Source of the DNA: Alteromonas portus | GTDB lineage: Bacteria > Pseudomonadota > Gammaproteobacteria > Enterobacterales > Alteromonadaceae | DNA length: 64,000 nucleotides | Direction: 5' to 3' | Assembly (NCBI RefSeq): GCF_005117025.1 | Contig: NZ_SWCO01000002.1 | Coordinates: 310,001-374,000, forward strand | Shown here: piece by piece, positions 37,636 through 46,182 of the stretch | How positions within the stretch are numbered: position 1 is the stretch's first letter | Layout: every line of letters begins with the position of its first letter | Position numbers and translations under genes: made by a program | Notes under the pieces: generated by a model | What the model was told of the DNA's origin: nothing | What the model saw: only the letters and a program-made list of their open reading frames with translations | The model's database searches: none

Positions 37636-38579
37636 CGCGTATTTTTTTTCGTTCTATGTTGGCTCATTTGTTTATTCGTTAGCCCCAAAAACTTGGCAGC
37701 GTTATTGTAGAAGATATCAGCTTTCTGCGTAAGGGTTAGTGCATCACTGTCATTGATCGTCGCTATTGCATCGTCAATAATATCGGGCCATACCATCTGG
37801 TCGCTCCCATACAAAATACGGTCCCCAAAACCCGAGTCAGTCAGTGCTAATATATAATTTATGACTTCTTTTTCTGGCAGGATCCAATTTACAACCGCAA
37901 TATCAACATAGACATTGGGGTGCATGTATAAAAGTGATTTTAAGTCTTCGATAAAGGGCCAGCCACCATGCATTATATATAGTTTTAATTTCGGGTATTT
38001 CACTAACAGGTTTTCTATTTGACCCGGCGATGCATTATATGCACGCATTCCGCCCAACATCTCTGGCAAATAGTGCAAGCCAAAATTAGGGCCCCCAGGA
38101 AAAATATGTACTCCAATTGGCACACCGAGCTCTTCTGCAAGTTTGAAATAACGTTCAATTGAAGGGTGGTCTAATCTCTTACCCTCATAAAACGGCGCGA
38201 GTTCAGCGATAACATCTAAATAACCAAGCTCATGTTGCTTTTTTAGTATTGATGGCGGTTTCGCCGCATTGGCTACTAAAATCGTACTTGGCGCATCTTC
38301 CAGCCATAATTCACCAGTAGTTACTACTGCTTTCACAACATTGTATTTATGAAATCGTTGCAGTACTTCTTGTTTGAGATGCGCTGCGTTTTTCGCCGAA
38401 CGGTAGGTTTTGCCTCGAAGCGTTGGTGGATGTTCCAGACCAAACAATGGACTATCGTCTTCATAAGCGTGAACATGTACATCAATGATAGGACCCATAT
38501 ACTTTGACGCAGAATAAGCCGATAAAGAGAAAAAGGTGAATATGAGGGCAGTCGTGAACATTGTGTTTGGGATAGCCAT
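37632..38579 (-). CDS. Exported amidohydrolase (TIM-barrel metal-dependent hydrolase)
   Basis: The 315-residue protein has a signal peptide (MAIPNTMFTTALIFTFFSLS, cut near SAYSAS), then IIDVHVHAYEDD with an HxH metal site, GVHIFPGG, IMHGGWPF and LYGSDQMVWPD. The layout is amidohydrolase-2 type, related to decarboxylases and lactonases. An alternative start is the ATG at 38561. The substrate is unknown. Its 3' end overlaps the membrane regulator gene by four bases in opposite direction. Confidence 0.8.
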   Translation of the reverse strand: MAIPNTMFTTALIFTFFSLSAYSASKYMGPIIDVHVHAYEDDSPLFGLEHPPTLRGKTYRSAKNAAHLKQEVLQRFHKYNVVKAVVTTGELWLEDAPSTILVANAAKPPSILKKQHELGYLDVIAELAPFYEGKRLDHPSIERYFKLAEELGVPIGVHIFPGGPNFGLHYLPEMLGGMRAYNASPGQIENLLVKYPKLKLYIMHGGWPFIEDLKSLLYMHPNVYVDIAVVNWILPEKEVINYILALTDSGFGDRILYGSDQMVWPDIIDDAIATINDSDALTLTQKADIFYNNAAKFLGLTNKQMSQHRTKKNTR

Positions 38580-38631
38580 AAGCTTTTATCCAATTAGAAG
38601 TTCTATTGAAAAAATTATGCAAATAAACGCC

Positions 38632-38654
38632 GAGGCGACTAAATTAATCGCCTC
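38632..38654 (-). terminator. Possible terminator after the outer-membrane barrel gene
   Basis: GAGGCGA (38632-38638) pairs with TCGCCTC (38648-38654). On the minus strand only a moderately T-rich stretch follows, so termination is possible but not certain. Confidence 0.4.
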
Positions 38655-38663
38655 CAAAGTATT

Positions 38664-39284
38664 TTAGAAGCGGTATGCTATTGATGCTGACCATGTTGAT
38701 AAGTCAACTTCCCCAGTACCACCTAAGTCGCCATTTGAGTATTGAAAGTACTCAAGCCCAACTAAAATGTTTTCAGATAAATTCCAGTTTACTCCAGCGC
38801 CATAAGAGAACTCATTACTGTAATTTTCTCTATCAAACTTAGGCCCATCGGGTAAAAATGCCGTTAAAACAATGTTTGTCGTTGTGCCCACCATTACATA
38901 GGGGGAAAGTGTTTGATCTGCCAAAAATCTATAACCAATAGATGCGTTAGTTAAACCATCGAGTTCTATGTCTAGACCTCTTACTGTTTCTCCACCTCGT
39001 GGGGTAACTCGACTTTCTGATTTTGAAAAGCCCTTTCCATGACGTAATTCGACAAAAACTCCATTGTCGAAAACATAACGCATTTGAGCGAAAGCCAAAT
39101 CGATATCTACCTCTGCTTCTATGTCTACTATTGAACCATCCGGTGTACACGCACACTGATCATAATTTTTAGGTTTACTTGTGCCTAAACTAAGTCCTAC
39201 CTCTATATTTGCTAGTGCATTAAAAGAAGAGAGGGCTGTGCAAGTGAATAGAGCTATAAGCTTTTTGTTGAGTGAAGTTTTCAT
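38664..39284 (-). CDS. Outer-membrane beta-barrel protein
   Basis: The 206-residue product begins with a signal peptide (MKTSLNKKLIALFTCTALSS, cut near ALA), shows alternating amphipathic strands, and ends in ASIAYRF, the aromatic C-terminal signature of outer-membrane barrels. The size suggests an eight-stranded OmpW/OmpA-like barrel. A CACTPDG segment near the start could form a disulfide loop. GGAG precedes ATG 39284, chosen over the in-frame upstream ATG at 39329. Its role is unknown. Confidence 0.8.
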   Translation of the reverse strand: MKTSLNKKLIALFTCTALSSFNALANIEVGLSLGTSKPKNYDQCACTPDGSIVDIEAEVDIDLAFAQMRYVFDNGVFVELRHGKGFSKSESRVTPRGGETVRGLDIELDGLTNASIGYRFLADQTLSPYVMVGTTTNIVLTAFLPDGPKFDRENYSNEFSYGAGVNWNLSENILVGLEYFQYSNGDLGGTGEVDLSTWSASIAYRF

Positions 39285-39411
39285 TTTTATCTCCATGAAT
39301 AGTATTTGCCTTAATGGCAACAAAATCATGGACGTATAGCACTAACAAAACCTTTCTTTTTTCTGAAGAAAGCCTGAGTTAAGGTTGATATTTTTTTGAA
39401 ATACAAAGAAA

Positions 39412-39480
39412 AAGGCCCCGTAGCAGAGGGGCCTTCCAGTGCAGCATTCGCTGCCACCATGTTGAATCGGTTCACATGGT
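39412..39480 (-). ncRNA. DUF3718 3' UTR element, copy 2
   Basis: Stems: AAGGCCCC (39412-39419)/GGGGCCTT (39428-39435), GCAGC (39441-39445)/GCTGC (39450-39454), and ACCATGT (39456-39462)/ACATGGT (39474-39480). On the minus strand the outermost hairpin runs into a T-rich tract, so it is a good terminator. Confidence 0.7.
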
Positions 39481-39495
39481 AATGTGAATGAGTAA

Positions 39496-39894
39496 TTAAA
39501 TTCGTTCGTTAAGCTCAGCTGAAATTGGAGAGCTTTGTAACCCTTGTTCTGCAATCCATGCTTGTAGTGTTTTACCGTCAGACTCAGGCTCAGATAAATC
39601 TTTACTTGGCATTTTCTTTACAAGCAGTGTACCTACTTCTACCGCATTGTTAGTTAGCGCAGTTCTAATTAGACTCTGTCCGCCGCATGACACACCAGAG
39701 TAATAATCACGTAGCTTCAATTTAAAGTCAGACTGTACGCGACGCATTTTTTTACGTAATTCGCCTTTATCATCAGCTTGAACAATGGTGCAAATGTTCG
39801 CTAGTGCTTCATTTACATCATCAGCTTGTGCGGTATTTGAAAAGGCTAGTGTAGATGCAGCAATGACCAGAGAAGTTTTAACAATTTTCAACAT
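39496..39894 (-). CDS. DUF3718 family secreted protein, copy 2
   Basis: The 132-residue product has the same signal peptide, two cysteines (35 and 70) and core as copy 1, with changes such as Ser52Arg, Tyr57Phe, Asn71Gly and Gly130Glu. At the DNA level the two genes differ at many third codon positions, so the protein sequence appears to be under constraint. GAAGGAAA precedes the ATG. It follows its own upstream motif at 40005-40021 and ends in the conserved 3' element. Confidence 0.85.
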   Translation of the reverse strand: MLKIVKTSLVIAASTLAFSNTAQADDVNEALANICTIVQADDKGELRKKMRRVQSDFKLKLRDYYSGVSCGGQSLIRTALTNNAVEVGTLLVKKMPSKDLSEPESDGKTLQAWIAEQGLQSSPISAELNERI

Positions 39895-40004
39895 GGTTAA
39901 ATTTCCTTCGTTTCTTACGTTTTATTAATCGGTTTGTTTGTTCGGGATTAATTAAAAAACAATCAAAGTGATTAAAAAACATTCTCTAAAATAACCACGT
40001 ATAT

Positions 40005-40021
40005 GGGGTAATACCTTATAC
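40005..40021 (-). promoter_or_regulatory. Shared upstream motif of DUF3718 gene copy 2
   Basis: GGGGTAATACCTTATAC lies 111 bases before the start codon. From here toward the gene the sequence aligns with the copy 1 leader (GTTATTT.AG...ATGTTTTT.AA..ACTT.GATT), with about ten inserted bases. Confidence 0.5.
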
Positions 40022-40120
40022 TAAAGATGTAAATAGACTAGAGTTTGCTATAGCCTTTAGTATTAAAGGGCTGAGAGGGAAGCACACCCGGCAAAGTGGG
40101 TGATTGAAAAAGCGTCAAAA

Positions 40121-40148
40121 AAACAGCATTGAAGCTGTTTTTTTTATT
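40121..40148. terminator. Bidirectional terminator, end of the SorC-HAD operon
   Basis: AAACAGC (40121-40127) and GCTGTTT (40134-40140) form a hairpin flanked by A-rich sequence on the left and an eight-T run on the right, so it can work in both directions. It serves the SorC gene ending at 40228. No gene is evident for the plus direction. Confidence 0.75.
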
Positions 40149-40227
40149 TTATGACAAGCAAGAGCGAGCTATTGTTTGTATTTACCAAGCAAATCTGTCT
40201 CTATGTGATGCCCATCGGTTACCTTGT

Positions 40228-41184
40228 TTACAACCCAAGTAAGGCTGTTGCTGTGCGCTCTGTTGTAATGAGGCCGTTTAAAAACTTAGAGCGGAGCGCG
40301 CCTCTTATCGCTTTAAACTTATTATCGCCTGCGGCTACACCAATAACTGGTTTTTCTGGCGTTGCTTTAAGCTTAAAGCTGGTCACTCTTTCATTAATAT
40401 CGCATTTAATAAGTGCGCCTTCTTCATTGAAAATCCAACTTATTATTTCGCCACTCGCGCCAGAGTCGCCGAGTATGGCTAACTCGTTGTCATCAATAAA
40501 TCCGTCTTTGTAAAGTGGCGATACGCTACCTAGATTACCAATACCAACGAAACTAATGTCTGCTTGCTCGGCAAGTGAATGAATGCGAGAAATGTGTTGT
40601 TGTTGCTGCCAAACCTCTCGCTCGGCTTTACAAGACGCAATAACAGGGGTTGGCATAGGATAATGCTGTGCCTTGACACGATCGGCAACTCGCACGGCAA
40701 CATCATAGCGAGTCGCTTCTCCGTTATCAGCGATGTTGCCTACTAAAGACACGATTTTATGCTGAGGACAGTGAAGAATAGACAATTCATCTGCACATGC
40801 ACGAAGCACTCGTCCTGTGCCAAAGGCAATGGTCTGCGGAGCATCAAACTTCAGCGCCCGCTCTATTGCAGCGGCACCCGCTTGCCCGAGCCCTTGAGTA
40901 GAATTAGGATCGTCGTCTACGTTGGGCACCACGTCGCAGAATGTGAGTCCAAACTTTTCTTTAATACCTTGCGCTAATTCCATGCATCGGGCGATAGGGT
41001 GCTCTAAACGCACCTTAACCAACCCCTCTGACACCGATAACGCAACAAGCCGTTGCGCACTTTGACGTGATGTTTTCAGTGTTTTTGCAATTTCATCTTG
41101 GGTCTTCCCACCGACATAATACATCCAACCTGCTCGTGCGGCTTCATCTAGTTTGTTGAGTTCGTTTTGTGCTTTTTTACTCAT
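40228..41184 (-). CDS. SorC/DeoR family transcription regulator
   Basis: The 318-residue protein has an N-terminal helix-turn-helix (YVGGKTQDEIAKTLKTSRQS) and the SorC-type sugar-binding domain (AFGTGRVLRACADEL, FVGIGNLGS, GASGEIISWIFN, GVAAGDNKFKAIRGAL). Such regulators sense phosphorylated sugars. It overlaps the upstream HAD gene by eight bases and is divergent from the permease and polyol dehydrogenase, which it probably controls. Confidence 0.88.
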   Translation of the reverse strand: MSKKAQNELNKLDEAARAGWMYYVGGKTQDEIAKTLKTSRQSAQRLVALSVSEGLVKVRLEHPIARCMELAQGIKEKFGLTFCDVVPNVDDDPNSTQGLGQAGAAAIERALKFDAPQTIAFGTGRVLRACADELSILHCPQHKIVSLVGNIADNGEATRYDVAVRVADRVKAQHYPMPTPVIASCKAEREVWQQQQHISRIHSLAEQADISFVGIGNLGSVSPLYKDGFIDDNELAILGDSGASGEIISWIFNEEGALIKCDINERVTSFKLKATPEKPVIGVAAGDNKFKAIRGALRSKFLNGLITTERTATALLGL

Positions 41185-41872
41185 TTATTTTTCTCGCGTT
41201 AAAAAGGTCAGGGATGTAAGCATTGAATTCGTCCCATGAATTTAGCGTGTTAGCCTTGGATGAAAAATTAGTTTCGCTACAGTCAAGTAAATGTGAGCCG
41301 CCTTTATAATGAAAGTATGGCATCTTGGCTGCTACTGCGGCGGCTAAACCTGGTTTTGAATCTTCAATAACTAAGCAGTTCTCGGGTTTGACATTCATCT
41401 TTTTAGCAGCGTACAAAAACAAGTCTGGGGCTGGTTTGCCTTTTTCTACCATAGAGCGCGTAAAAATACGCTTCTCAAAGTAAGAGAGGAGTTCTGTACC
41501 GTTAAGTGCTTTCATTGTTCTTTCAAGTGAGCTGCTGGTCGCGACACAATATAGAACGTTTAGTGCTTGAAGGTTTGATAGTACATCATTGATACCGGGT
41601 GTTCGTCGTAACGAGTTCTCAAACTTTCTGAAGAGCAGTGCCTGAAAATCCGCTTTTATTGCTGTAGTCAACTCAAGAGAAAAATCCTTATTCACTACCC
41701 ATTCTACGTGTTCCATACTCTTGCCAAGGAAATGTTCAATAAAATATGGCTTAGTTAATGAAACGCCGTAGTTTGTTAGCACTTCCTGCCAAGATTCCAT
41801 GGATAGCACTTCGCTATCAATAAGCACGCCATCACAATCAAAGATTACGAGTTCCACGGTATTTGGTTGCAA
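41177..41872 (-). CDS. HAD-IA family phosphatase of the polyol module
   Basis: The 231-residue HAD enzyme has FDCDGVLIDSE, a helical cap, VATSSSLER, GKPAPDLFLYAA and VIEDSKPGLAAAVAA. The motif I second Asp and the set of loops match sugar-phosphatases and beta-phosphoglucomutases; a phosphatase is more likely since the mutase-specific cap His is not evident. It is the first gene of the SorC operon and could dephosphorylate a sugar or polyol phosphate. Confidence 0.82.
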   Translation of the reverse strand: MQPNTVELVIFDCDGVLIDSEVLSMESWQEVLTNYGVSLTKPYFIEHFLGKSMEHVEWVVNKDFSLELTTAIKADFQALLFRKFENSLRRTPGINDVLSNLQALNVLYCVATSSSLERTMKALNGTELLSYFEKRIFTRSMVEKGKPAPDLFLYAAKKMNVKPENCLVIEDSKPGLAAAVAAKMPYFHYKGGSHLLDCSETNFSSKANTLNSWDEFNAYIPDLFNARKINE

Positions 41873-42232
41873 AAAGTATTTTTCCTTTTAATAACTGCTA
41901 CTAAGCTGGGGATATCCGTGACAAAACCGAATACACCTCTTTATGTTAGGTTTAGACGTATACAGTGAAGTAACGTGAACATTTGCCTAAGTGTAAAGTA
42001 ATTGATGCTCTGCTTTCTACCTTTTAAAAAAGATTCGTTAAGGAGATTAAAAGAAGTCGGCCCAGTGTTCAATTTATTAACAATTATGGCAGTGCCAAAT
42101 TCCCGTAAGTTCAACAATATAGACGTTTTAGCGCGCAACGTTGGCGAAAAAATAGCAAATGTATAAGTGTTAAAAGTATGCCTAAACGTCACATTGTTTT
42201 GTTAATAGGTGTTTACAATTCCATTTCCTTAT

Positions 42233-42251
42233 GCAAATATTCACGCAAATG
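42233..42251 (+). promoter_or_regulatory. Direct repeats upstream of the permease gene, possible SorC operator
   Basis: GCAAAT occurs at 42233-42238 and 42245-42250, a 12-base period. The related GCAAATG appears at 42155-42161 and, inverted, CATTTGC at 41980-41986. The cluster of four in a divergent region controlled by a SorC-type protein fits a set of operators, but no experimental consensus is known to me for this regulator. Confidence 0.4.
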
Positions 42252-42283
42252 AGATATGTCCCAAGTTATGAGCGAATGCTCAA

Positions 42284-44047
42284 ATGCGTAATTTGACTAA
42301 GGGGCTAACACCTACAACACGAGATTTGAAGATGAAGTCAACGTCGAGCGATATTGATATTTCACAAGTAAGCGATGAACAACTGCCCGTCGCTAAACAT
42401 AAGTTAAAAGGCTGGAAACATTTCATGGGCTTATACGCCGGTGAACATGTTGCCGCCACTGAATTTGTATTCGGTGCAACCTTTGTTGCACTTGGCGCAT
42501 CCATGACCGACATTTTGTTGGGCTTACTCATCGGTAACTTACTCGCCGTTCTAAGCTGGACGCTAATTACTACGCCTATCGCTGTAGAAACTCGTTTAAG
42601 CCTGTATTCTTATCTTCAGAAAATAGCCGGCGATTCGATGACCAAGCTCTATAACTGGGCAAATGTGGTTATATTTACAGTGATATCGGCCGCTATGATC
42701 ACTGTATCGGCAACGGCCGTGCGTTTTGCGTTAAATATACCTGCACAGTTAAATTGGTATCCGACAAATCTAGCCTTTGTTGCCGTGGTACTTGCTGTGG
42801 GCGTCATTGTTGTTTTTGTTGCTATGTATGGGTTTAACGCCGTATCAGATTTCTCACGTATTTGCGCACCGTGGTTGTTCACCATGTTCATTTGCGGCCC
42901 GCTTATTCTTATGCCCGCGCTTGCTGAGTCTGTAATAGGGCAAACGTTTCTAACATCTTGGGATGACTTTATGCATATCGGTAGTACATCGGTATGGACG
43001 GGGCTAACTCAAAGCGGTGAACCAGGTATTGGTTTATTAGAAGTTATTGGCTTCTCGTGGGCAGCAAACACCATAACGCATTTTGGCCTTATTGATATGG
43101 CGCTGCTGCGTTTTGCTAAGCGCAAACGCTACGGTCTTTGCACATCTGCGGGCATGTTATTCGGTCACTACGTTGCTTGGATTTCAGCGGGTATTATGGG
43201 CGCAGGAACAGCGGTTATTGTACAAAAATCTATCGTTGAGTTAGACCCAGGTGACGTGGCTTTCCATGCATTAGGTTTGTCTGGGCTTGTCATCGTAATC
43301 GTAGCCGGCTGGACCACTGCAAATGCAAACCTTTACCGTGCAGGGCTTGCGGCACAAGCTATTTTTAAAGATAAATCACGCACTAAAACCACTGCGATTG
43401 TTGGTATGGTTACAGTTGCCATTGCGTGCTTCCCATTCGTATTCACTAAATTATTGCCGCTGTTGACATATGCAGGGTTACTAGTTGTTCCCGTAGGCGC
43501 AATTGTGTTTGCTGAACACATGATTTTCCCTCGTATAGGATTTACTCGTTATTGGGCGCATTACCAAAGCCTTACTCACAGTACACCAGCGGTAGCTAGC
43601 TGGGGACTGGGACTCGTGTTCGGTTTTGGTTTGAATGCCTTAGATGTTATGTCTTTCTATTATTTATTTATCCCTACGTGGTTCTTCACCATTGCAGTGT
43701 ATACAGCTCTGGCCGCGAAATATGGCGCAAAGAAAACATATCCCGAGCAAGAAGCACAGTTAAATGCTTTTGATGCCCGTGTTGAAGCGCATCAGCAGCA
43801 AGAAGCAGATTTAGCAAGCGATCACGTTGAAGATATCAGCGCCGTTTCTAAACTATTACGCTTAACTTCAGTGGCTAGCTTGGTTGTTTCTATAGCACTG
43901 GCATTTAAAACATTTTCTTTTAGTGACACGCTCACTGTGTATGAGTCGAACCGAGATTTATTCTTCAACGTTGGTTTCGCGTGCACGGTTATCTATTTCG
44001 TTACTGCGTATTGGGCGATGCGTCGCCAAAAAGCGCTACAAAGCTAA
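42284..44047 (+). CDS. NCS1-like purine/cytosine permease family transporter
   Basis: The protein of up to 587 residues has about 12 hydrophobic helices with AGEHVAATEFVFGATFVALG, WAANTITHFGLIDMALLRF and GWTTANANLYRAGLAAQ, the pattern of the cytosine/purine (NCS1/CodB) permeases. The start could be ATG 42284 or 42332; 42284 sits directly after a TGAGCGAATGCTCA hairpin, and neither has a strong ribosome binding site. Nucleobase transport is the usual job, yet its neighbours are a polyol dehydrogenase and a sugar-sensing regulator. The substrate may therefore be a sugar alcohol. Confidence 0.8.
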   Translation: MRNLTKGLTPTTRDLKMKSTSSDIDISQVSDEQLPVAKHKLKGWKHFMGLYAGEHVAATEFVFGATFVALGASMTDILLGLLIGNLLAVLSWTLITTPIAVETRLSLYSYLQKIAGDSMTKLYNWANVVIFTVISAAMITVSATAVRFALNIPAQLNWYPTNLAFVAVVLAVGVIVVFVAMYGFNAVSDFSRICAPWLFTMFICGPLILMPALAESVIGQTFLTSWDDFMHIGSTSVWTGLTQSGEPGIGLLEVIGFSWAANTITHFGLIDMALLRFAKRKRYGLCTSAGMLFGHYVAWISAGIMGAGTAVIVQKSIVELDPGDVAFHALGLSGLVIVIVAGWTTANANLYRAGLAAQAIFKDKSRTKTTAIVGMVTVAIACFPFVFTKLLPLLTYAGLLVVPVGAIVFAEHMIFPRIGFTRYWAHYQSLTHSTPAVASWGLGLVFGFGLNALDVMSFYYLFIPTWFFTIAVYTALAAKYGAKKTYPEQEAQLNAFDARVEAHQQQEADLASDHVEDISAVSKLLRLTSVASLVVSIALAFKTFSFSDTLTVYESNRDLFFNVGFACTVIYFVTAYWAMRRQKALQS

Positions 44048-44057
44048 TAAGGTTCTT

Positions 44058-45575
44058 ATGCAATCTCAAACGTCTATTTTATTGAACAGAGCGAACTTAT
44101 CGTCGTTACCCAGTGACGTTATGCGTCCAGCTTATGATGTGGAGAATGTTCAAACAGGTATTGTTCACATTGGTGTGGGTGGTTTTCATCGTGCGCATGA
44201 AGCCATGTACGTAGACAGATTAATGGCAAAAACCGGCGATTTGTCGTGGGGTATTTGCGGTGTCGGCCTTCGCGAAAATGACCGTGCCATGAAAAAAGTG
44301 TTCGACGAGCAAGATAACCTTTATACCTTGGTTGAAAAGCACAATGACGGCGCTCGCAGTGCATCAGTGATTGGCGCAATGACAGGTTTTCTAATGGCAC
44401 CGGACGATCCGCAAGCAGTCATTGAAAAAATGGCTGAGCCCGAAGTACGCATCGTATCTTTGACCATTACAGAAGGTGGATACAACTTTGATGCGTCTAC
44501 AGGAGAGTTCATTACTACGAACCCCGATGTAATTCACGATATTGAAAACCCTAAACAACCTAAGTTGGTTTTTGGTTATTTAGTTGCTGCGCTTAAAAAG
44601 CGTAAGGAAAGCAATATCAAGCCGTTTACTGTTATGTCGTGTGACAATATCCAACATAATGGTCATGTGCTTAAGAAGATGTTGCTTGCGTACATTGAGT
44701 TGTTCGATCAATCTTTTGCGACCTGGGTAAATGAAAACGTAAGTTTTCCTAACTCGATGGTAGATAGAATAACGCCTGCAACAACCAGCGAAGATATCGT
44801 TACGTTAGAAGCTCATGGCGTAAAAGACAGTTGGCCAGTGGTATGTGAACCTTTCGACCAATGGGTTATTGAAGATGACTTCTGTAACACCAAGCCTTCT
44901 TTCGACGTTGTTGGCGCACAATTTGTAAACGATGTGGCGCCTTACGAAAAGCTTAAGCTTCGCATGCTCAATGCGGGGCATTCTGTGTTGGGACTAGTTG
45001 GTTCGGTTGCTGGCCTTAGTACTATCCATGAAAGCGTAGAAGCGGTGCAGCTTAAGCAACTACTGTCTGTTTTCATGGAAAAGGAAGTCATGCCGACGTT
45101 GGATAAGGTTGAAGGGATTGATGTATTTGATTATCGCGATACGTTACTTTCGCGATTTTCAAACCCTTTCATAAAGGATACGCTAGCACGTATTTGCCTT
45201 GAAAGCTCTGCCAAATTACCGGTATTTCTACTGCCAACAGTAAGAGATAACCTGGCTGCGGGGCGTGACGTAAGCATTAGTGCGCTAGTGGTAGCTTGCT
45301 GGGCATATTACTCTGATAAGCACGCGTCGCAAGATGGGAAGCCTCTGGAAATCAATGACGTTCTAGCTGACAAGCTACATAAAGCAGCAAAAGAAAATGA
45401 AGTTGATGCGCTTAGCTTTCTTAAGCTAGATGAGGTGTTTGGTGAATTAGCTAAAAATGAAGTGTTTGCGGGTTGCTACCACTCTCATTTAGAGCGCATA
45501 TATCAAAACGAGCCTGTGCTTTTGTTAAGTGAAGAACTTGCTAAATCCAAGCTTGCTATGGCAAAAGCTAGTTAG
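44058..45575 (+). CDS. Mannitol dehydrogenase family polyol dehydrogenase
   Basis: This 505-residue long-chain dehydrogenase should oxidise mannitol, arabinitol or a similar polyol at C2 with NAD(P). The Rossmann motif VHIGVGGFHRAHEA, the SCDNIQHNG motif and the catalytic segment KLRMLNAGHSVLG (Lys, Asn, His) are present. The upstream in-frame extension lies inside the permease gene, so ATG 44058 with AAGG before it is chosen. Ten bases separate it from the permease stop. No fructokinase gene lies nearby. A hairpin terminator follows. Confidence 0.9.
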   Translation: MQSQTSILLNRANLSSLPSDVMRPAYDVENVQTGIVHIGVGGFHRAHEAMYVDRLMAKTGDLSWGICGVGLRENDRAMKKVFDEQDNLYTLVEKHNDGARSASVIGAMTGFLMAPDDPQAVIEKMAEPEVRIVSLTITEGGYNFDASTGEFITTNPDVIHDIENPKQPKLVFGYLVAALKKRKESNIKPFTVMSCDNIQHNGHVLKKMLLAYIELFDQSFATWVNENVSFPNSMVDRITPATTSEDIVTLEAHGVKDSWPVVCEPFDQWVIEDDFCNTKPSFDVVGAQFVNDVAPYEKLKLRMLNAGHSVLGLVGSVAGLSTIHESVEAVQLKQLLSVFMEKEVMPTLDKVEGIDVFDYRDTLLSRFSNPFIKDTLARICLESSAKLPVFLLPTVRDNLAAGRDVSISALVVACWAYYSDKHASQDGKPLEINDVLADKLHKAAKENEVDALSFLKLDEVFGELAKNEVFAGCYHSHLERIYQNEPVLLLSEELAKSKLAMAKAS

Positions 45576-45580
45576 AAATG

Positions 45581-45610
45581 AAAAGAGGGTAGTGCGCTAC
45601 CCTCTTTTTT
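45581..45610 (+). terminator. Terminator after the polyol dehydrogenase
   Basis: AAAAGAGGGTA (45581-45591) pairs with TACCCTCTTTT (45598-45608) and is followed by a long T run. Confidence 0.88.
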
Positions 45611-45630
45611 TGTGTCTGCTACAAAGAAAA

Positions 45631-45697
45631 AAGCGACCCGAAGGTCGCTTCTTAAAGTGCAGATTTCTCTGCAACCATGTTGAACTGGTTCACATGG
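45631..45697 (-). ncRNA. DUF3718 3' UTR element, copy 3
   Basis: Stems: AAGCGACC (45631-45638)/GGTCGCTT (45643-45650), TGCAGA (45658-45663)/TCTGCA (45668-45673), and CCATGT (45675-45680)/ACATGG (45692-45697). The middle stem keeps pairing although its bases differ from copies 1 and 2. Confidence 0.65.
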
Positions 45698-45709
45698 CGT
45701 GAAACTGTT

Positions 45710-46102
45710 TTACAGTCGGTCGTTGAGCACCGCTGCAATTGGGTTATCTTGTAAGCCGTTTTCGGCAACCCAAGCCTGTAACGTTTTACCGTCAGCTTCA
45801 GGTGCCTGTAAATCGCTCTTTGGCATTTTCTTTACCAACAATTCACCAGCCTCTACAGCATTATTCAGAAGAGCCGTGCGGATAAGGCTATTACCACTGC
45901 AACTAATGCCTGAATAATAGTCTTTTAGCTTCATGCGGTAATCTGACTCTACAGAACGCATTTTCTTACGTAGTTCGCCTTTATCGTCCGCTTGTACAAT
46001 AGTACAAATGTTTGCAAGCGCCTCGCTCACATCAGCCTGTGCCACGCCCGATACACCAAGTGTCGCTGCGATAACAAGAGAAGTTTTAACGATTTTCAAC
46101 AT
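45710..46102 (-). CDS. DUF3718 family secreted protein, copy 3
   Basis: The 130-residue product is clearly related to copies 1 and 2: identical MLKIVKTSLVIAA start, ICTIVQADDKGELRKKMRSV core, Cys33 and Cys68, and LVKKMP in the second half. It is more divergent, mainly in the signal peptide and C-terminal third. GAGGA precedes the ATG. It is convergent with the polyol dehydrogenase, with two back-to-back terminators between them. Confidence 0.85.
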   Translation of the reverse strand: MLKIVKTSLVIAATLGVSGVAQADVSEALANICTIVQADDKGELRKKMRSVESDYRMKLKDYYSGISCSGNSLIRTALLNNAVEAGELLVKKMPKSDLQAPEADGKTLQAWVAENGLQDNPIAAVLNDRL

Positions 46103-46182
46103 GGTTAATTCCTCAAGTATTTTAATTCTTTGTTTATTCGTTGGCGCTGATTAAACGCGAAAATATAAGGCTTGAAAAGAAT

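Noticed and set aside
40065..40115. GGGCTGAGA...ACCC stretch resembling part of a TPP riboswitch
   Set aside because: The CCTGATC-like and terminal GCG/GGGA parts of the thiamine element are missing and no thiamine gene follows.
43923..44057. N-terminal extension of the polyol dehydrogenase frame
   Set aside because: It lies fully inside the permease gene in another frame and lacks a ribosome binding site; ATG 44058 fits the family start.
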